From NCBI GenBank assembly GCA_017623265.1, contig JAGAPM010000136.1, positions 1 to 8,723 of the forward strand: a stretch of DNA of 8,723 nt, read 5' to 3'. The DNA comes from Lentisphaeria bacterium (lineage in GTDB: Bacteria; Verrucomicrobiota; Lentisphaeria; Victivallales; UBA1829). Below, piece by piece: positions 1 to 6,173 of the stretch. How positions within the stretch are numbered: position 1 is the stretch's first letter; the number at the start of each line of letters is the position of its first letter. The position numbers and the translations under genes were made by a program. The notes beneath the pieces are model-generated. The model was given only the letters and a program-made list of their open reading frames with translations. It was not told the origin of the DNA and did not search any database.

Positions 1-1828
1 CCGGAGTCCGTTCCAGAACTGCGCCATAGACTATGACTGCGGAAGGAGTTTGGGCAGGCTTGCCGCCACAGTAGATATAGTAGTCATCTCCCTCGAATAA
101 GCCGCCCATTACTTCAAAGTCCAGGAAGGCATTTTTCTTCATAAAGATCACGTCCTGGATTTTACCGACATCCAGATCAAAGGCGACAAGGAACATATCG
201 TTACCCACGCGTTTCACATTGGGCGGCAGGGGATCGGAGTCGTGCCGGGGCAGCGTGACAGTCTGGTATGCGATCATCTCCGGCGAGCAGCCGGCGTTGT
301 TGGGGCTGTAAAAACTGGTCAGGCGTGCGGTGACATCGGTTGTCATCTTCTTTTCCGGGTCGGGGGAAAGAGAGCAGAGAACATACGCCCGGTTGTACTG
401 GGCGACTGGAACGCGGCGAATAAAGCTGTCCGGCATGGCATCGAAGGCGGACCGGGAGAGATAGCCGTCGCACTCCAGCAGATAGGAGCCCCGGTTGACC
501 TTGCAGAGTGCCGTTGCAAAAGCGTCTTCTTCCCCGCACCGGGGGATCATAAAATTTTTCATCCCGGGAATGGGGATCATGTCATCATCGGGCGTTACAG
601 GAACCGGCTGATAACACGGGGCGACGGCAGTCACGGGACCAGTGCGTATTTCCGGTTCGGGGCAGACCGCGCCCGACGGCAGGGAGACTTTGATCTGATC
701 GAATATGACTGATTCGGGGATTTTCTGGAAAAAACTGCCGTTGAGCCACAACTCGCGTCTGTTCGGTCTACTGCGGAACTCAAGGACAAACTCGCTCGAA
801 GATGCAGATTTGCCGTACTTCTCCGGATTTGCTGCGATCTCCGCCATCTGTTTATTATGATAGCGGCCGGCAACACGGGCACGGGTGTAGACGGTATAAA
901 GCCGCCAGTTGTTCGCCAGTACATCGATCCCCGTATCCTCGAACGTATGACTTTTGGAGATCGACTCTTTGACTTTTTTCTTTACCCCATCCACCTCTTT
1001 TTCAACGGTGAACTCCTCTTTCCAGGAAAAGCTCTGGGCAACGGGATTGAGACGGTACGTATAGACCACCGGTTTTTCCTGCTTGCTGTTCAACAGCTGG
1101 ACCATGATCTGGACCGGATAAGATCCCGGCGTCAGACGAAGCTTTACACAGGTATGTTCAGCAGCAAAGGGAACCGTTATGACCTTGCTTTTTGCCGATG
1201 CGCCGGGCAGCAGTTTTTCTGGTGCGGGGGCGACCGGATCGAGGGTGATGTCCGCCAGTTCCATTCCGAAGGCAGAAGCAAAACTCACGCCGGCGAGTTG
1301 ACGGTTGGTCATCACGTTGCCGGAGAGCAGCCGCCGCCATTGGTCGCCCTTCTTCACGAACAGAGTCAGATTGATGTATTCTTCCATATTCCGGGCGGTC
1401 AGTTTGAAGTCGTACCACTCACCGGTCTGAAACAACGGTTCCGCCAGATACCGCTGATGCACGGGGATGATCCCGCCGTAAGCAAGTCGGTAAATCCCGC
1501 GACCGTTGACCGTGGAATGTCCGTTGGGATCAAAGACAAGGCCTGTGACCGTGAGGGGGGATTTCAGCTTTGCGCCGTCTTTGTTCAGTTCCTGATAATG
1601 CAGTCGCAGGGTATGGTCCTGCTTCTTTCCGGTGAATTTTGCCCGATAGGTCAGCGTGTATTCTTTGGGCTGCTGATCCGCTTTCAACAGGATCGGCTCT
1701 GCCGGAAAGACGGCGGGCTTTTTCGGGTCTTCCGCAACAGGGAGTAAGCCGCCGGGAGAAAGGGAGACTGCCGCTTGGAGCGGGGCTGAAAGGAGGAGTA
1801 AAGCGGGGAGGAGGAACTTCATCTTCAT
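1..1828 (-). CDS. Large secreted protein of unknown family, 3' part outside window
   Basis: Reading leftwards from the ATG at 1828, the frame stays open for 609 codons to the window edge, so the C-terminus is missing. The start is supported by an AAGGA ribosome binding site about 9 bases upstream and by a promoter at 1881-1909. A second in-frame ATG two codons later is less well spaced. The N-terminus is a classical signal peptide: two lysines, a leucine-rich core, then LQA-AVS, a likely signal peptidase I site near residue 22. The visible product is therefore exported. Residues of roughly 80-190, including a GEWYDFKLTA stretch, look like a beta-sandwich (LamG/concanavalin-like) segment, but this is an impression only. 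Later parts contain LWLNGSFF, YLLECDGYLSRSAFDAMPDS and several cysteines. I recognise no catalytic motif and assign no function. It is transcribed divergently from the alkaline phosphatase. Plus-strand open frames inside it are shadows. Confidence 0.85.
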   Translation of the reverse strand, partial: MKMKFLLPALLLLSAPLQAAVSLSPGGLLPVAEDPKKPAVFPAEPILLKADQQPKEYTLTYRAKFTGKKQDHTLRLHYQELNKDGAKLKSPLTVTGLVFDPNGHSTVNGRGIYRLAYGGIIPVHQRYLAEPLFQTGEWYDFKLTARNMEEYINLTLFVKKGDQWRRLLSGNVMTNRQLAGVSFASAFGMELADITLDPVAPAPEKLLPGASAKSKVITVPFAAEHTCVKLRLTPGSYPVQIMVQLLNSKQEKPVVYTYRLNPVAQSFSWKEEFTVEKEVDGVKKKVKESISKSHTFEDTGIDVLANNWRLYTVYTRARVAGRYHNKQMAEIAANPEKYGKSASSSEFVLEFRSRPNRRELWLNGSFFQKIPESVIFDQIKVSLPSGAVCPEPEIRTGPVTAVAPCYQPVPVTPDDDMIPIPGMKNFMIPRCGEEDAFATALCKVNRGSYLLECDGYLSRSAFDAMPDSFIRRVPVAQYNRAYVLCSLSPDPEKKMTTDVTARLTSFYSPNNAGCSPEMIAYQTVTLPRHDSDPLPPNVKRVGNDMFLVAFDLDVGKIQDVIFMKKNAFLDFEVMGGLFEGDDYYIYCGGKPAQTPSAVIVYGAVLERTP

Positions 1829-1880
1829 TTGGCTGATTCCTTCTGGTTGTGGTGTGGGGACACATCTTCATTTCTTCTGC

Positions 1881-1909
1881 AAAATAGCACATCTCAACTG
1901 TTTTGTCAA
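1881..1909 (-). promoter_or_regulatory. Sigma70-type promoter of the secreted-protein gene
   Basis: On the minus strand a perfect TTGACA (1909-1904) is followed by a 17-base spacer and TATTTT (1886-1881). The expected start point is near 1874, giving a leader of about 46 bases before the ATG at 1828. Confidence 0.75.
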
Positions 1910-1934
1910 CCGTGTTGTTATGGAATATATTGTA

Positions 1935-1950
1935 AAAAATCCGGATTTTT
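1935..1950. promoter_or_regulatory. 16-bp perfect palindrome between divergent promoters
   Basis: AAAAATCCGGATTTTT is a perfect palindrome placed 26 bp upstream of the leftward -35 and 28 bp upstream of the rightward -35. This is a plausible position for a regulator shared by both genes. No regulator can be named from it. The A/T arms may equally act as UP-like elements. Confidence 0.35.
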
Positions 1951-1977
1951 CTGCGATGTATTTTTTGAAAAAATTGC

Positions 1978-2006
1978 TTGATTTTTTTACATTCGGATGT
2001 TATATT
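1978..2006 (+). promoter_or_regulatory. Promoter of the alkaline phosphatase gene
   Basis: TTGATT (1978-1983), a 17-base spacer and TATATT (2001-2006) preceded directly by TGT, an extended -10. The start point would be near 2013, with a leader of about 54 AT-rich bases. No recognisable Pho box (paired CTGTCAT-like heptamers) was seen. Confidence 0.65.
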
Positions 2007-2066
2007 CCGAGTTATTATTATGTCGTTTTATAAAACATAACAAAAAAATCAACCAAAGGAAAAAGC

Positions 2067-3491
2067 ATGTTGAAACATCTTTTCACCCTCCTGATGCTCG
2101 GTGCTCTCTGCCTGACCACAGCCTGTTCTTCTGTCTGTGCCAAGGATGAAGTCAAGAGCAAGGTCAAGTATGTGTTCGTTCTCATTGGCGACGGCTTCGG
2201 GTCGAACCAGCGTGCTGTGGCAGAAGCGGCAGTCGGCAAACAGCTCGTGATGAATTCCGGCGATGTCTCTACGCCGACGGACACCAATGAAGTTCACGGC
2301 TGGACCACGGACTCCGCTGCCAGCGGCACTGCCATCGCCTGCGGGATCAAGACCTACATTGGTGCGATCGGCGTGGATGAAAACAAAAAACCCGTGGAAA
2401 GCCTCTCTGCCGCTCTGAAGCGGGAAAAGGGTTTCTCTGTCGGGATCATTTCCTCCTGCGGCCTTTCCGATGCCACCCCCGCGGCACAGTACGCCCATCA
2501 GGAAAAACGCTCCATGCGTAATCAGATCATTGCGGATTTGGCGAAATCAAATGTGGACTTTGTGGGCGGCAGCCTCCTGCTTCACTGCAACACCAACTAC
2601 ATCCTCAATGACGCCTCTCTTCCACCCCAGGAAAAGACCTACCGCAAAACACTGGAAGATGCCGGATATACCATTTATTCCGGCAAGCCGGTCAAGGCAG
2701 CTCTGGATGCAGAATATGAGATCATCAAAAACAATCCCTCCGTTCCCATGAACAAAATCTATGCCGGCTGCCAACCCTATGTGGACTGGAATCAGAAGCC
2801 CGGAGCTGATAAGTGGATCTCCATCGGCGACTATCTGACTTTTGCCGCCGAAAGTTTCGCCCTCACCAACAAGAACGGTTTCTTCATCATGCTGGAATGT
2901 GGCTGGATCGACCACTCCGGACACAACAACGACGCCGCATGGATGATCCGTGAAGTCCGCGCCTTTGACCGTGCTGTGGCAACTGCTCTGGAATTTCAGG
3001 CAGCTCATCCGGAAGAAACACTGGTCATTGTGACTGCCGACCATGAAACCGGCGGTCTGCAGATTGTGGATCCCGAAAAACTGAAAAAGAATGTGCAGCT
3101 GCTCTGGAACCAGAAAATGCGCAAGGACCAGATCGGGTGGAGACTGCATGACATGATCAAGCAGAAGAAATCCGCGGATGAAATCATTGCCGAGATCAAA
3201 AAACTCTTCGGCTTCGACAAGTTTACTGCGGAACAGCTTGCACAGATCAAGGGCATGATCGAAACGAACTATGCGCCGAAAAACACCAAGATCCGCCGGA
3301 TCGGCGGTGGCGAGATCGCAGCAAAGGTTGCGGCATGGCGTGACGAACATGTGGGGATCAAGTACACCACCGGCGGGCACTCCAATGCAAAAGTCATTAC
3401 CAATGCATTCGGTCCCGGTGCGGAACTCTTCAAGGATCCTGAACTGAAAAATTCCACATTGCGCAGCAAGATCGAGCAGATCATGAAGTAA
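2067..3491 (+). CDS. Alkaline phosphatase, PhoA family, exported
   Basis: This 474-residue enzyme should hydrolyse phosphate monoesters outside the cytoplasm. The active site follows E. coli PhoA closely: IGDG with metal ligand D42 (D51 in E. coli), TDSAASGT with nucleophile S83 (S102), DATPAA with D135 and T137 (D153, T155), R148 at the spacing of R166, E277-D282-H286 (E322, D327, H331), TADH with D325/H326 (D369/H370), and GGHS with H438 (H412). The position of E. coli K328 is H283, a change seen in other family members. Between H326 and H438 lie about 110 residues, against about 40 in E. coli, mostly helix-like and charged. The N-terminus is an export signal with two possible cleavages: a relaxed lipobox LTTA-C20, or signal peptidase I after VCA (residue 25). 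The start is fixed by AAAGGA six bases upstream. It is monocistronic, between its own promoter and terminator. Confidence 0.95.
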   Translation: MLKHLFTLLMLGALCLTTACSSVCAKDEVKSKVKYVFVLIGDGFGSNQRAVAEAAVGKQLVMNSGDVSTPTDTNEVHGWTTDSAASGTAIACGIKTYIGAIGVDENKKPVESLSAALKREKGFSVGIISSCGLSDATPAAQYAHQEKRSMRNQIIADLAKSNVDFVGGSLLLHCNTNYILNDASLPPQEKTYRKTLEDAGYTIYSGKPVKAALDAEYEIIKNNPSVPMNKIYAGCQPYVDWNQKPGADKWISIGDYLTFAAESFALTNKNGFFIMLECGWIDHSGHNNDAAWMIREVRAFDRAVATALEFQAAHPEETLVIVTADHETGGLQIVDPEKLKKNVQLLWNQKMRKDQIGWRLHDMIKQKKSADEIIAEIKKLFGFDKFTAEQLAQIKGMIETNYAPKNTKIRRIGGGEIAAKVAAWRDEHVGIKYTTGGHSNAKVITNAFGPGAELFKDPELKNSTLRSKIEQIMK

Positions 3492-3493
3492 TC

Positions 3494-3548
3494 AATCTGA
3501 AAACAGATTTGAAGCGGAGTTCGATGAAAGTTGGACTCCGCTTTTTTT
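3494..3548 (+). terminator. Double-hairpin intrinsic terminator of the phosphatase gene
   Basis: Two bases after the stop codon, AATCTG-AAAA-CAGATT forms a 6-bp hairpin (3494-3509). A second hairpin pairs AAGCGGAGT (3512-3520) with ACTCCGCTT (3535-3543), extends through five weaker pairs to a GAAA loop, and runs into seven T residues (3542-3548). The second hairpin is the working terminator. Confidence 0.9.
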
Positions 3549-3626
3549 GTAGCGGATGCTCTTGAGAAATACGCCGTTTTTACAGGGCTGTTTATCTTTT
3601 TATCAACAACTTTTAAAGATTCATGC

Positions 3627-3655
3627 TTGATATTCTTTGAAACTGGTGCTAAAAT
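3627..3655 (+). promoter_or_regulatory. Promoter of predicted small RNA 1
   Basis: TTGATA (3627-3632), a 17-base spacer and TAAAAT (3650-3655) preceded by TGC, an extended -10. The predicted start, near 3662, falls one base before the outer helix of small RNA 1. Confidence 0.7.
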
Positions 3656-3661
3656 AAAAGT

Positions 3662-3827
3662 TGAAGGTGTTGACCTGTTCGCAGGCTCCCGCAAGGTGGT
3701 CGTTGAGCCACTGGTTGCATCAACACCTTCTGCATCAGAATGGTGATGACACCGGATGAGATGTTATGAGCCCTGGTCTCTGATCAGCAGAGTTAAAGTT
3801 TATCACCGTTCTGATTTTTCTCTTTTT
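3662..3827 (+). ncRNA. Predicted structured small RNA 1 (two three-way junctions)
   Basis: I do not recognise this RNA. Domain 1 is closed by a perfect 11-bp helix, GAAGGTGTTGA (3663-3673) with TCAACACCTTC (3720-3730). It encloses a CCTG-TTCG-CAGG hairpin (3674-3685) and a second hairpin (3691/2-3718) in which GCAA pairs with TTGC and GTGG with CCAC. Domain 2 is closed by a 16-pair helix with wobbles, 3734-3749 with 3800-3815. It encloses ACCGG/CTGGT (3751-3777) and CTCTG/CAGAG (3778-3792) and is followed directly by T5-CTC-T5, which would end transcription. The strong promoter placed exactly at its 5' end argues for a free RNA of about 165 bases. No plus-strand gene follows, so a riboswitch is unlikely. 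Function unknown; the fold was drawn by eye. Confidence 0.55.
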
Positions 3828-3851
3828 CAGAAGATTTGTTTTTTTGCAGAT

Positions 3852-3879
3852 TTGACTTTATCCGGATTCGATGTATTGT
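3852..3879 (+). promoter_or_regulatory. Possible promoter of predicted small RNA 2
   Basis: TTGACT (3852-3857), a 16-base spacer and TATTGT (3874-3879). The predicted start (about 3886) lies a few bases inside the first helix of small RNA 2, so the fit is looser than for RNAs 1 and 3. Confidence 0.45.
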
Positions 3880-3881
3880 AA

Positions 3882-4040
3882 CGGAGAGCGCTGGATGGGA
3901 TCCTACCCGCTAATTGTTTCTCATTAACTTTAGTTGGGGACAGTTGTAGTACTGGGGATCCCTCCGGCTTGTTTTTTGTGGCTCTCCGATGGGGTGCTCT
4001 TCTGCACCAATTCGTCTCCGGCTGTTTTATTTTTAGTTTT
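3882..4040 (+). ncRNA. Predicted structured small RNA 2 (long irregular hairpin)
   Basis: I do not recognise this RNA. CGGAGAGC (3882-3889) pairs perfectly with GCTCTCCG (3981-3988). Inside it GCTGGA (3890-3895), one bulged T and GGGATCC (3897-3903) pair with GGATCCC-TCC-GGC (3956-3968), with one wobble. A 12-base T-rich internal loop (3969-3980) lies only on the 3' side. The apical part (3904-3955) includes a small CAGT/ACTG hairpin. A separate GGTGC-TCTTCT-GCACC hairpin (3993-4008) follows, then T-rich sequence from 4024 that probably contains the 3' end. No compact hairpin abuts the T tract, so the end is uncertain. CTCCGGCT occurs twice (3962-3969 and 4016-4023), which allows alternative folds. 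Confidence 0.45.
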
Positions 4041-4067
4041 TTTTCAAGTTTTTTAGTTGAGTTTAAT

Positions 4068-4096
4068 TTGATTTTATCAAAAATATCACCTACATT
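4068..4096 (+). promoter_or_regulatory. Promoter of predicted small RNA 3
   Basis: TTGATT (4068-4073), a 17-base spacer and TACATT (4091-4096). The expected start, about 4103, coincides within one base with the closing helix of small RNA 3. Confidence 0.6.
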
Positions 4097-4101
4097 ACAA
4101 T

Positions 4102-4211
4102 GACCTTTAGGAGCGACACCCTGTTTCGCAGCTTCTCACGGATTGCTGGCGAGTAACCTATCAGCAGCAAAGGTCTGGTCGTTTCCCTGCGGAAACGACC
4201 CCTTTTTCTCT
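4102..4211 (+). ncRNA. Predicted structured small RNA 3 with own terminator
   Basis: I do not recognise this RNA. GACCT (4102-4106) pairs with AGGTC (4171-4175). Directly stacked inside it, TTGCTG (4143-4148) pairs with CAGCAA (4165-4170). A further hairpin region at 4110-4137 can form GCGA/TCGC or GGAGC/GCTTC. Overall this is a three-way junction, the same plan as domain 1 of small RNA 1. It contains CCTGTTTCGCAG (4120-4131), which matches CCTGTTCGCAG in RNA 1 apart from one extra T. The unit ends in a clear intrinsic terminator. Expected length is about 105 bases. It points towards the convergent tRNA-Leu. Function unknown. Confidence 0.55.
4177..4211 (+). terminator. Intrinsic terminator of small RNA 3
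   Basis: A perfect 10-bp stem, GGTCGTTTCC (4177-4186) with GGAAACGACC (4191-4200), carries a CTGC loop. CC and TTTTTCTCTTTT follow. The T tract lies only on the plus-strand 3' side, which sets the direction of transcription. Confidence 0.85.
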
Positions 4212-4345
4212 TTTGCCTTTTTGAAAGTTCTCTAACAATAATTTATGTGAAGTCACGAAAACTCTGTCTCACAATCAGATATACAAAAATAAACCCAAAT
4301 AATCCGATTTAATCAAACAAAGTGAGTTCAAAAGGGAAAAAGAAG

Positions 4346-4431
4346 TGGTGCCGGAGGTGGGAGTCGAACCCACACGCTGTTACCAGCGCCAGATTTTGAG
4401 TCTAGTGCGTCTGCCATTTCGCCACTCCGGC
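4346..4431 (-). tRNA. tRNA-Leu, anticodon CAA
   Basis: The minus strand folds as a complete class II tRNA. The acceptor stem is GCCGGAG/CTCCGGC. The anticodon stem CTAGA/TCTGG carries the loop CTCAAAA, with anticodon CAA at 4398-4396, which reads UUG. The long variable arm CGCTG-GTAA-CAGCG is typical of tRNA-Leu. The T arm is GTGGG-TTCGACT-CCCAC. Discriminator A73 and the 3' CCA (4348-4346) are encoded. No intron or defect is visible. It lies downstream of the kinase gene on the same strand and faces small RNA 3. Confidence 0.98.
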
Positions 4432-4452
4432 ATGGAGAGGTGTGACTCTATT

Positions 4453-4480
4453 AAAATAACCTGATTTTTTGAAAAATCAA
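4453..4480 (-). promoter_or_regulatory. Possible promoter of tRNA-Leu
   Basis: On the minus strand, TTGATT (4480-4475), a 16-base spacer and TATTTT (4458-4453) would start transcription about 15 bases before the mature tRNA. The spacing is one short of ideal and the -35 lies inside a hairpin sequence. Confidence 0.45.
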
Positions 4481-4481
4481 G
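4460..4481 (-). terminator. Weak hairpin after the kinase gene
   Basis: On the minus strand, 19 bases after the kinase stop codon, CTTGATTTT and AAAATCAGG pair (9 bp, one wobble) around a TCAA loop, followed by TTATTTTAAT. The stem is mostly A-T, so termination would be weak. It overlaps the suspected tRNA promoter, so read-through into the tRNA is possible. Confidence 0.3.
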
Positions 4482-4499
4482 CGAGATCCTGAAAAAGTC

Positions 4500-6173
4500 T
4501 TATTTTTCTGTCAAATTTTCAGGCAGAAAGACGGAAAATGATGTGCCACGCCCGATTTCGCTGATCACAGAAACAGTTCCGTTATGATATTCTGTAATAG
4601 CTTTGACCAAACACAGCCCCAAACCGTTACCCGGTCGGGTCCGGCTGGAGTCTGCCCGGTAAAAGCGATCAAAAATATGCTTCAGTTCATCATGACTGAT
4701 TCCGCAACCGGTATCTGTTATCTGCAATAAGATGGAATCATCGGTACGGGAAAGGGCAATGGTAACTTTGCCGCCGGAGCAAGTATATTTGAGTGCGTTA
4801 TCCAGCAGATTTGCCACCAGACGCTGGAGGCGAGTTTTATCACCATGTATGAATAACGGTAGGTTAGGTCTGTTGATCTCTACATCGATTTCTGCGTCTT
4901 CTGCTGCAACAGAATAAAGATCGGCAATATTTTCCACAACAGAACAGAGATCGACCTGTTCCATCACTTTTGCAGAGGAGCCGGACTCTGCCTGGGCAAT
5001 TTCCAATGTCGTATTGATAATATCCAACATGTTGGAACATTCCTCTGCAATATCGGAGGCAAGTTCCCGGCAACCGGGTGTTTCCTGCATGGCTAATTCT
5101 GCTCTGGCACGCAGACGGGTGATCGGTGTGCGCAGATCGTGGATCACATTTTCAGACATTGTCTTGAGTTCTGCCAGAATCGTTTCGGTCCGTTCCACCA
5201 TGGCGTTGAAAACATCAATCAGTTCGTTGATTTCCCGACCTTCTGTTCCATGTTGAAGACGGCTGGTATAATCTCCGCTGTTCCGGATTTTTTTTGCCGA
5301 TTTCGTAACGCGCCGGATCCCTTTGGATATTTTGTTCCCCATATACCATCCTACGCTGCCCCCGATAAATGGCACGATCACTATGGCAATGGAAAAGAGA
5401 ACAAGCAGATGCCGTAATGAGCGTTCAGCATCGGAGGTGTCATGTCCGGCAATGAGAAGAGTCCCATCATAAAGACGCCGTTTGTGCAGCAGAACTTCAT
5501 ATTTTTTACGCTTGATACTGGTATAAACATGTTCTCTGTTGCCGGTTGGACTTTCGGTTTCTTCCTCCAGCAGCAACCGAATCCATTTCGGAGAAAGGGG
5601 TGTGCTGGAAAGCAGCGTATTTTCAGCAGAAAGGTGCAGAAACATGAAAGGATATGCCCGTTCATCGGAAATTTCTTCATCAAATTCGGATTTAAGCAGA
5701 TGTTTATTGCCGATCATGGAAAGAACCCGGACGGTACCGGGTGTTTTATCCTTTTTCCGGATTGGAATCATGACAGCCTTCTCTCCCAAAGTGCCAAGGA
5801 TCATGGTTTCTGAATCTTTCCGTTCAATTACGAGACGGGGCGAGAAATCCGGGTAACGTTCGGTCAATTTTTTCCGGATAGAATCGGAAACCTTACTCCA
5901 TGTTTTACATTTTTCATCATTTTTCAACAGAGAACCGCGCATGTATTCTGCTTCCAGCACATCGGCGGAGTCTGCCAGCCGTTTTTCCATGGTTTTGTAA
6001 TGGACATGATGCTGGGTGATATAAATCAGGACAAAGCAGATCAGTGTCGTCAAAAAGAATGCTACTGCATAGGCAAGTGCTACTTTCCATCGTAATGCAT
6101 CCGGACTTTGCCGGTCCCGGAAGAAGGCACTGTAACGGGTGTTTTGAAAAATAGACTTTTTATTCCAGGACAT
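4500..6173 (-). CDS. Membrane sensor histidine kinase (HAMP-HisKA-HATPase)
   Basis: A 557-residue sensor of the orthodox type, expected to autophosphorylate and pass phosphate to the regulator encoded just upstream. A basic N-terminus precedes transmembrane helix 1 (about 30-53). A periplasmic domain of about 200 residues (54-253) shows no recognisable fold. Helix 2 spans about 254-278, a HAMP linker about 279-331, and the dimerisation domain carries the H box VIHDLRTPITRLR with phospho-accepting H345. The ATPase domain has the N box NLLDNALKY (N459), G1 DTGCGI (487-492), F box FDRFYR (501-506) and G2 GNGLGL (515-520). All key residues are present. The start codon overlaps the last 14 bases of the regulator gene and is preceded by GGGGA seven bases upstream, so translation is probably coupled. 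The cytoplasmic part resembles CusS/QseC-class kinases, but the ligand cannot be inferred. Confidence 0.95.
   Translation of the reverse strand: MSWNKKSIFQNTRYSAFFRDRQSPDALRWKVALAYAVAFFLTTLICFVLIYITQHHVHYKTMEKRLADSADVLEAEYMRGSLLKNDEKCKTWSKVSDSIRKKLTERYPDFSPRLVIERKDSETMILGTLGEKAVMIPIRKKDKTPGTVRVLSMIGNKHLLKSEFDEEISDERAYPFMFLHLSAENTLLSSTPLSPKWIRLLLEEETESPTGNREHVYTSIKRKKYEVLLHKRRLYDGTLLIAGHDTSDAERSLRHLLVLFSIAIVIVPFIGGSVGWYMGNKISKGIRRVTKSAKKIRNSGDYTSRLQHGTEGREINELIDVFNAMVERTETILAELKTMSENVIHDLRTPITRLRARAELAMQETPGCRELASDIAEECSNMLDIINTTLEIAQAESGSSAKVMEQVDLCSVVENIADLYSVAAEDAEIDVEINRPNLPLFIHGDKTRLQRLVANLLDNALKYTCSGGKVTIALSRTDDSILLQITDTGCGISHDELKHIFDRFYRADSSRTRPGNGLGLCLVKAITEYHNGTVSVISEIGRGTSFSVFLPENLTEK

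Larger units (their letters stand above)
3492..4345. other. 854-bp region without a protein gene
   Basis: After the phosphatase terminator this stretch holds three predicted small-RNA units (3627-3827, 3852-about 4040, 4068-4211), described separately. Open frames here are short, lack ribosome binding sites and cut across the RNA helices. Nothing was recognised at 3549-3626. The AT-rich 4212-4345, which separates the third RNA from the convergent tRNA gene, also shows nothing apart from T-rich sequence just after the tRNA on the minus strand. Confidence 0.7.

Noticed and set aside
242..1747. Plus-strand open frames of 156 and 296 codons (242-712, 857-1747)
   Set aside because: They are antisense shadows of the continuous minus-strand secreted-protein gene, have no family resemblance and no good ribosome binding sites.
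2547..3380. 277-codon minus-strand frame inside the phosphatase gene
   Set aside because: The plus strand encodes a complete enzyme with all active-site motifs. The opposite frame has no recognisable domain.
3663..3730. Integron attC site or transposon inverted-repeat pair
   Set aside because: The inverted repeats are perfect and 46 bases apart, but the GTTRRRY/RYYYAAC ends of attC are absent in the right orientation. No integrase, transposase or target duplication is seen, and a promoter sits exactly at the left arm.
3740..3769. Nine-codon open frame starting ATGGTGATG
   Set aside because: It has no ribosome binding site and lies inside the helix and hairpins of predicted small RNA 1.
3663..3820. 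Riboswitch (cobalamin-like CCCGCAA and GCCACTG strings) or 6S RNA (GTTCGC and TGAGCC strings)
   Set aside because: The short matches lie in helices that do not fit either consensus fold. A B12 box is missing, the 6S long closing stem cannot form, and no downstream plus-strand gene exists for a riboswitch to control.
3549..4345. Retron or CRISPR-associated RNA locus
   Set aside because: No reverse transcriptase, Cas gene, or regularly spaced repeat is present in the window.
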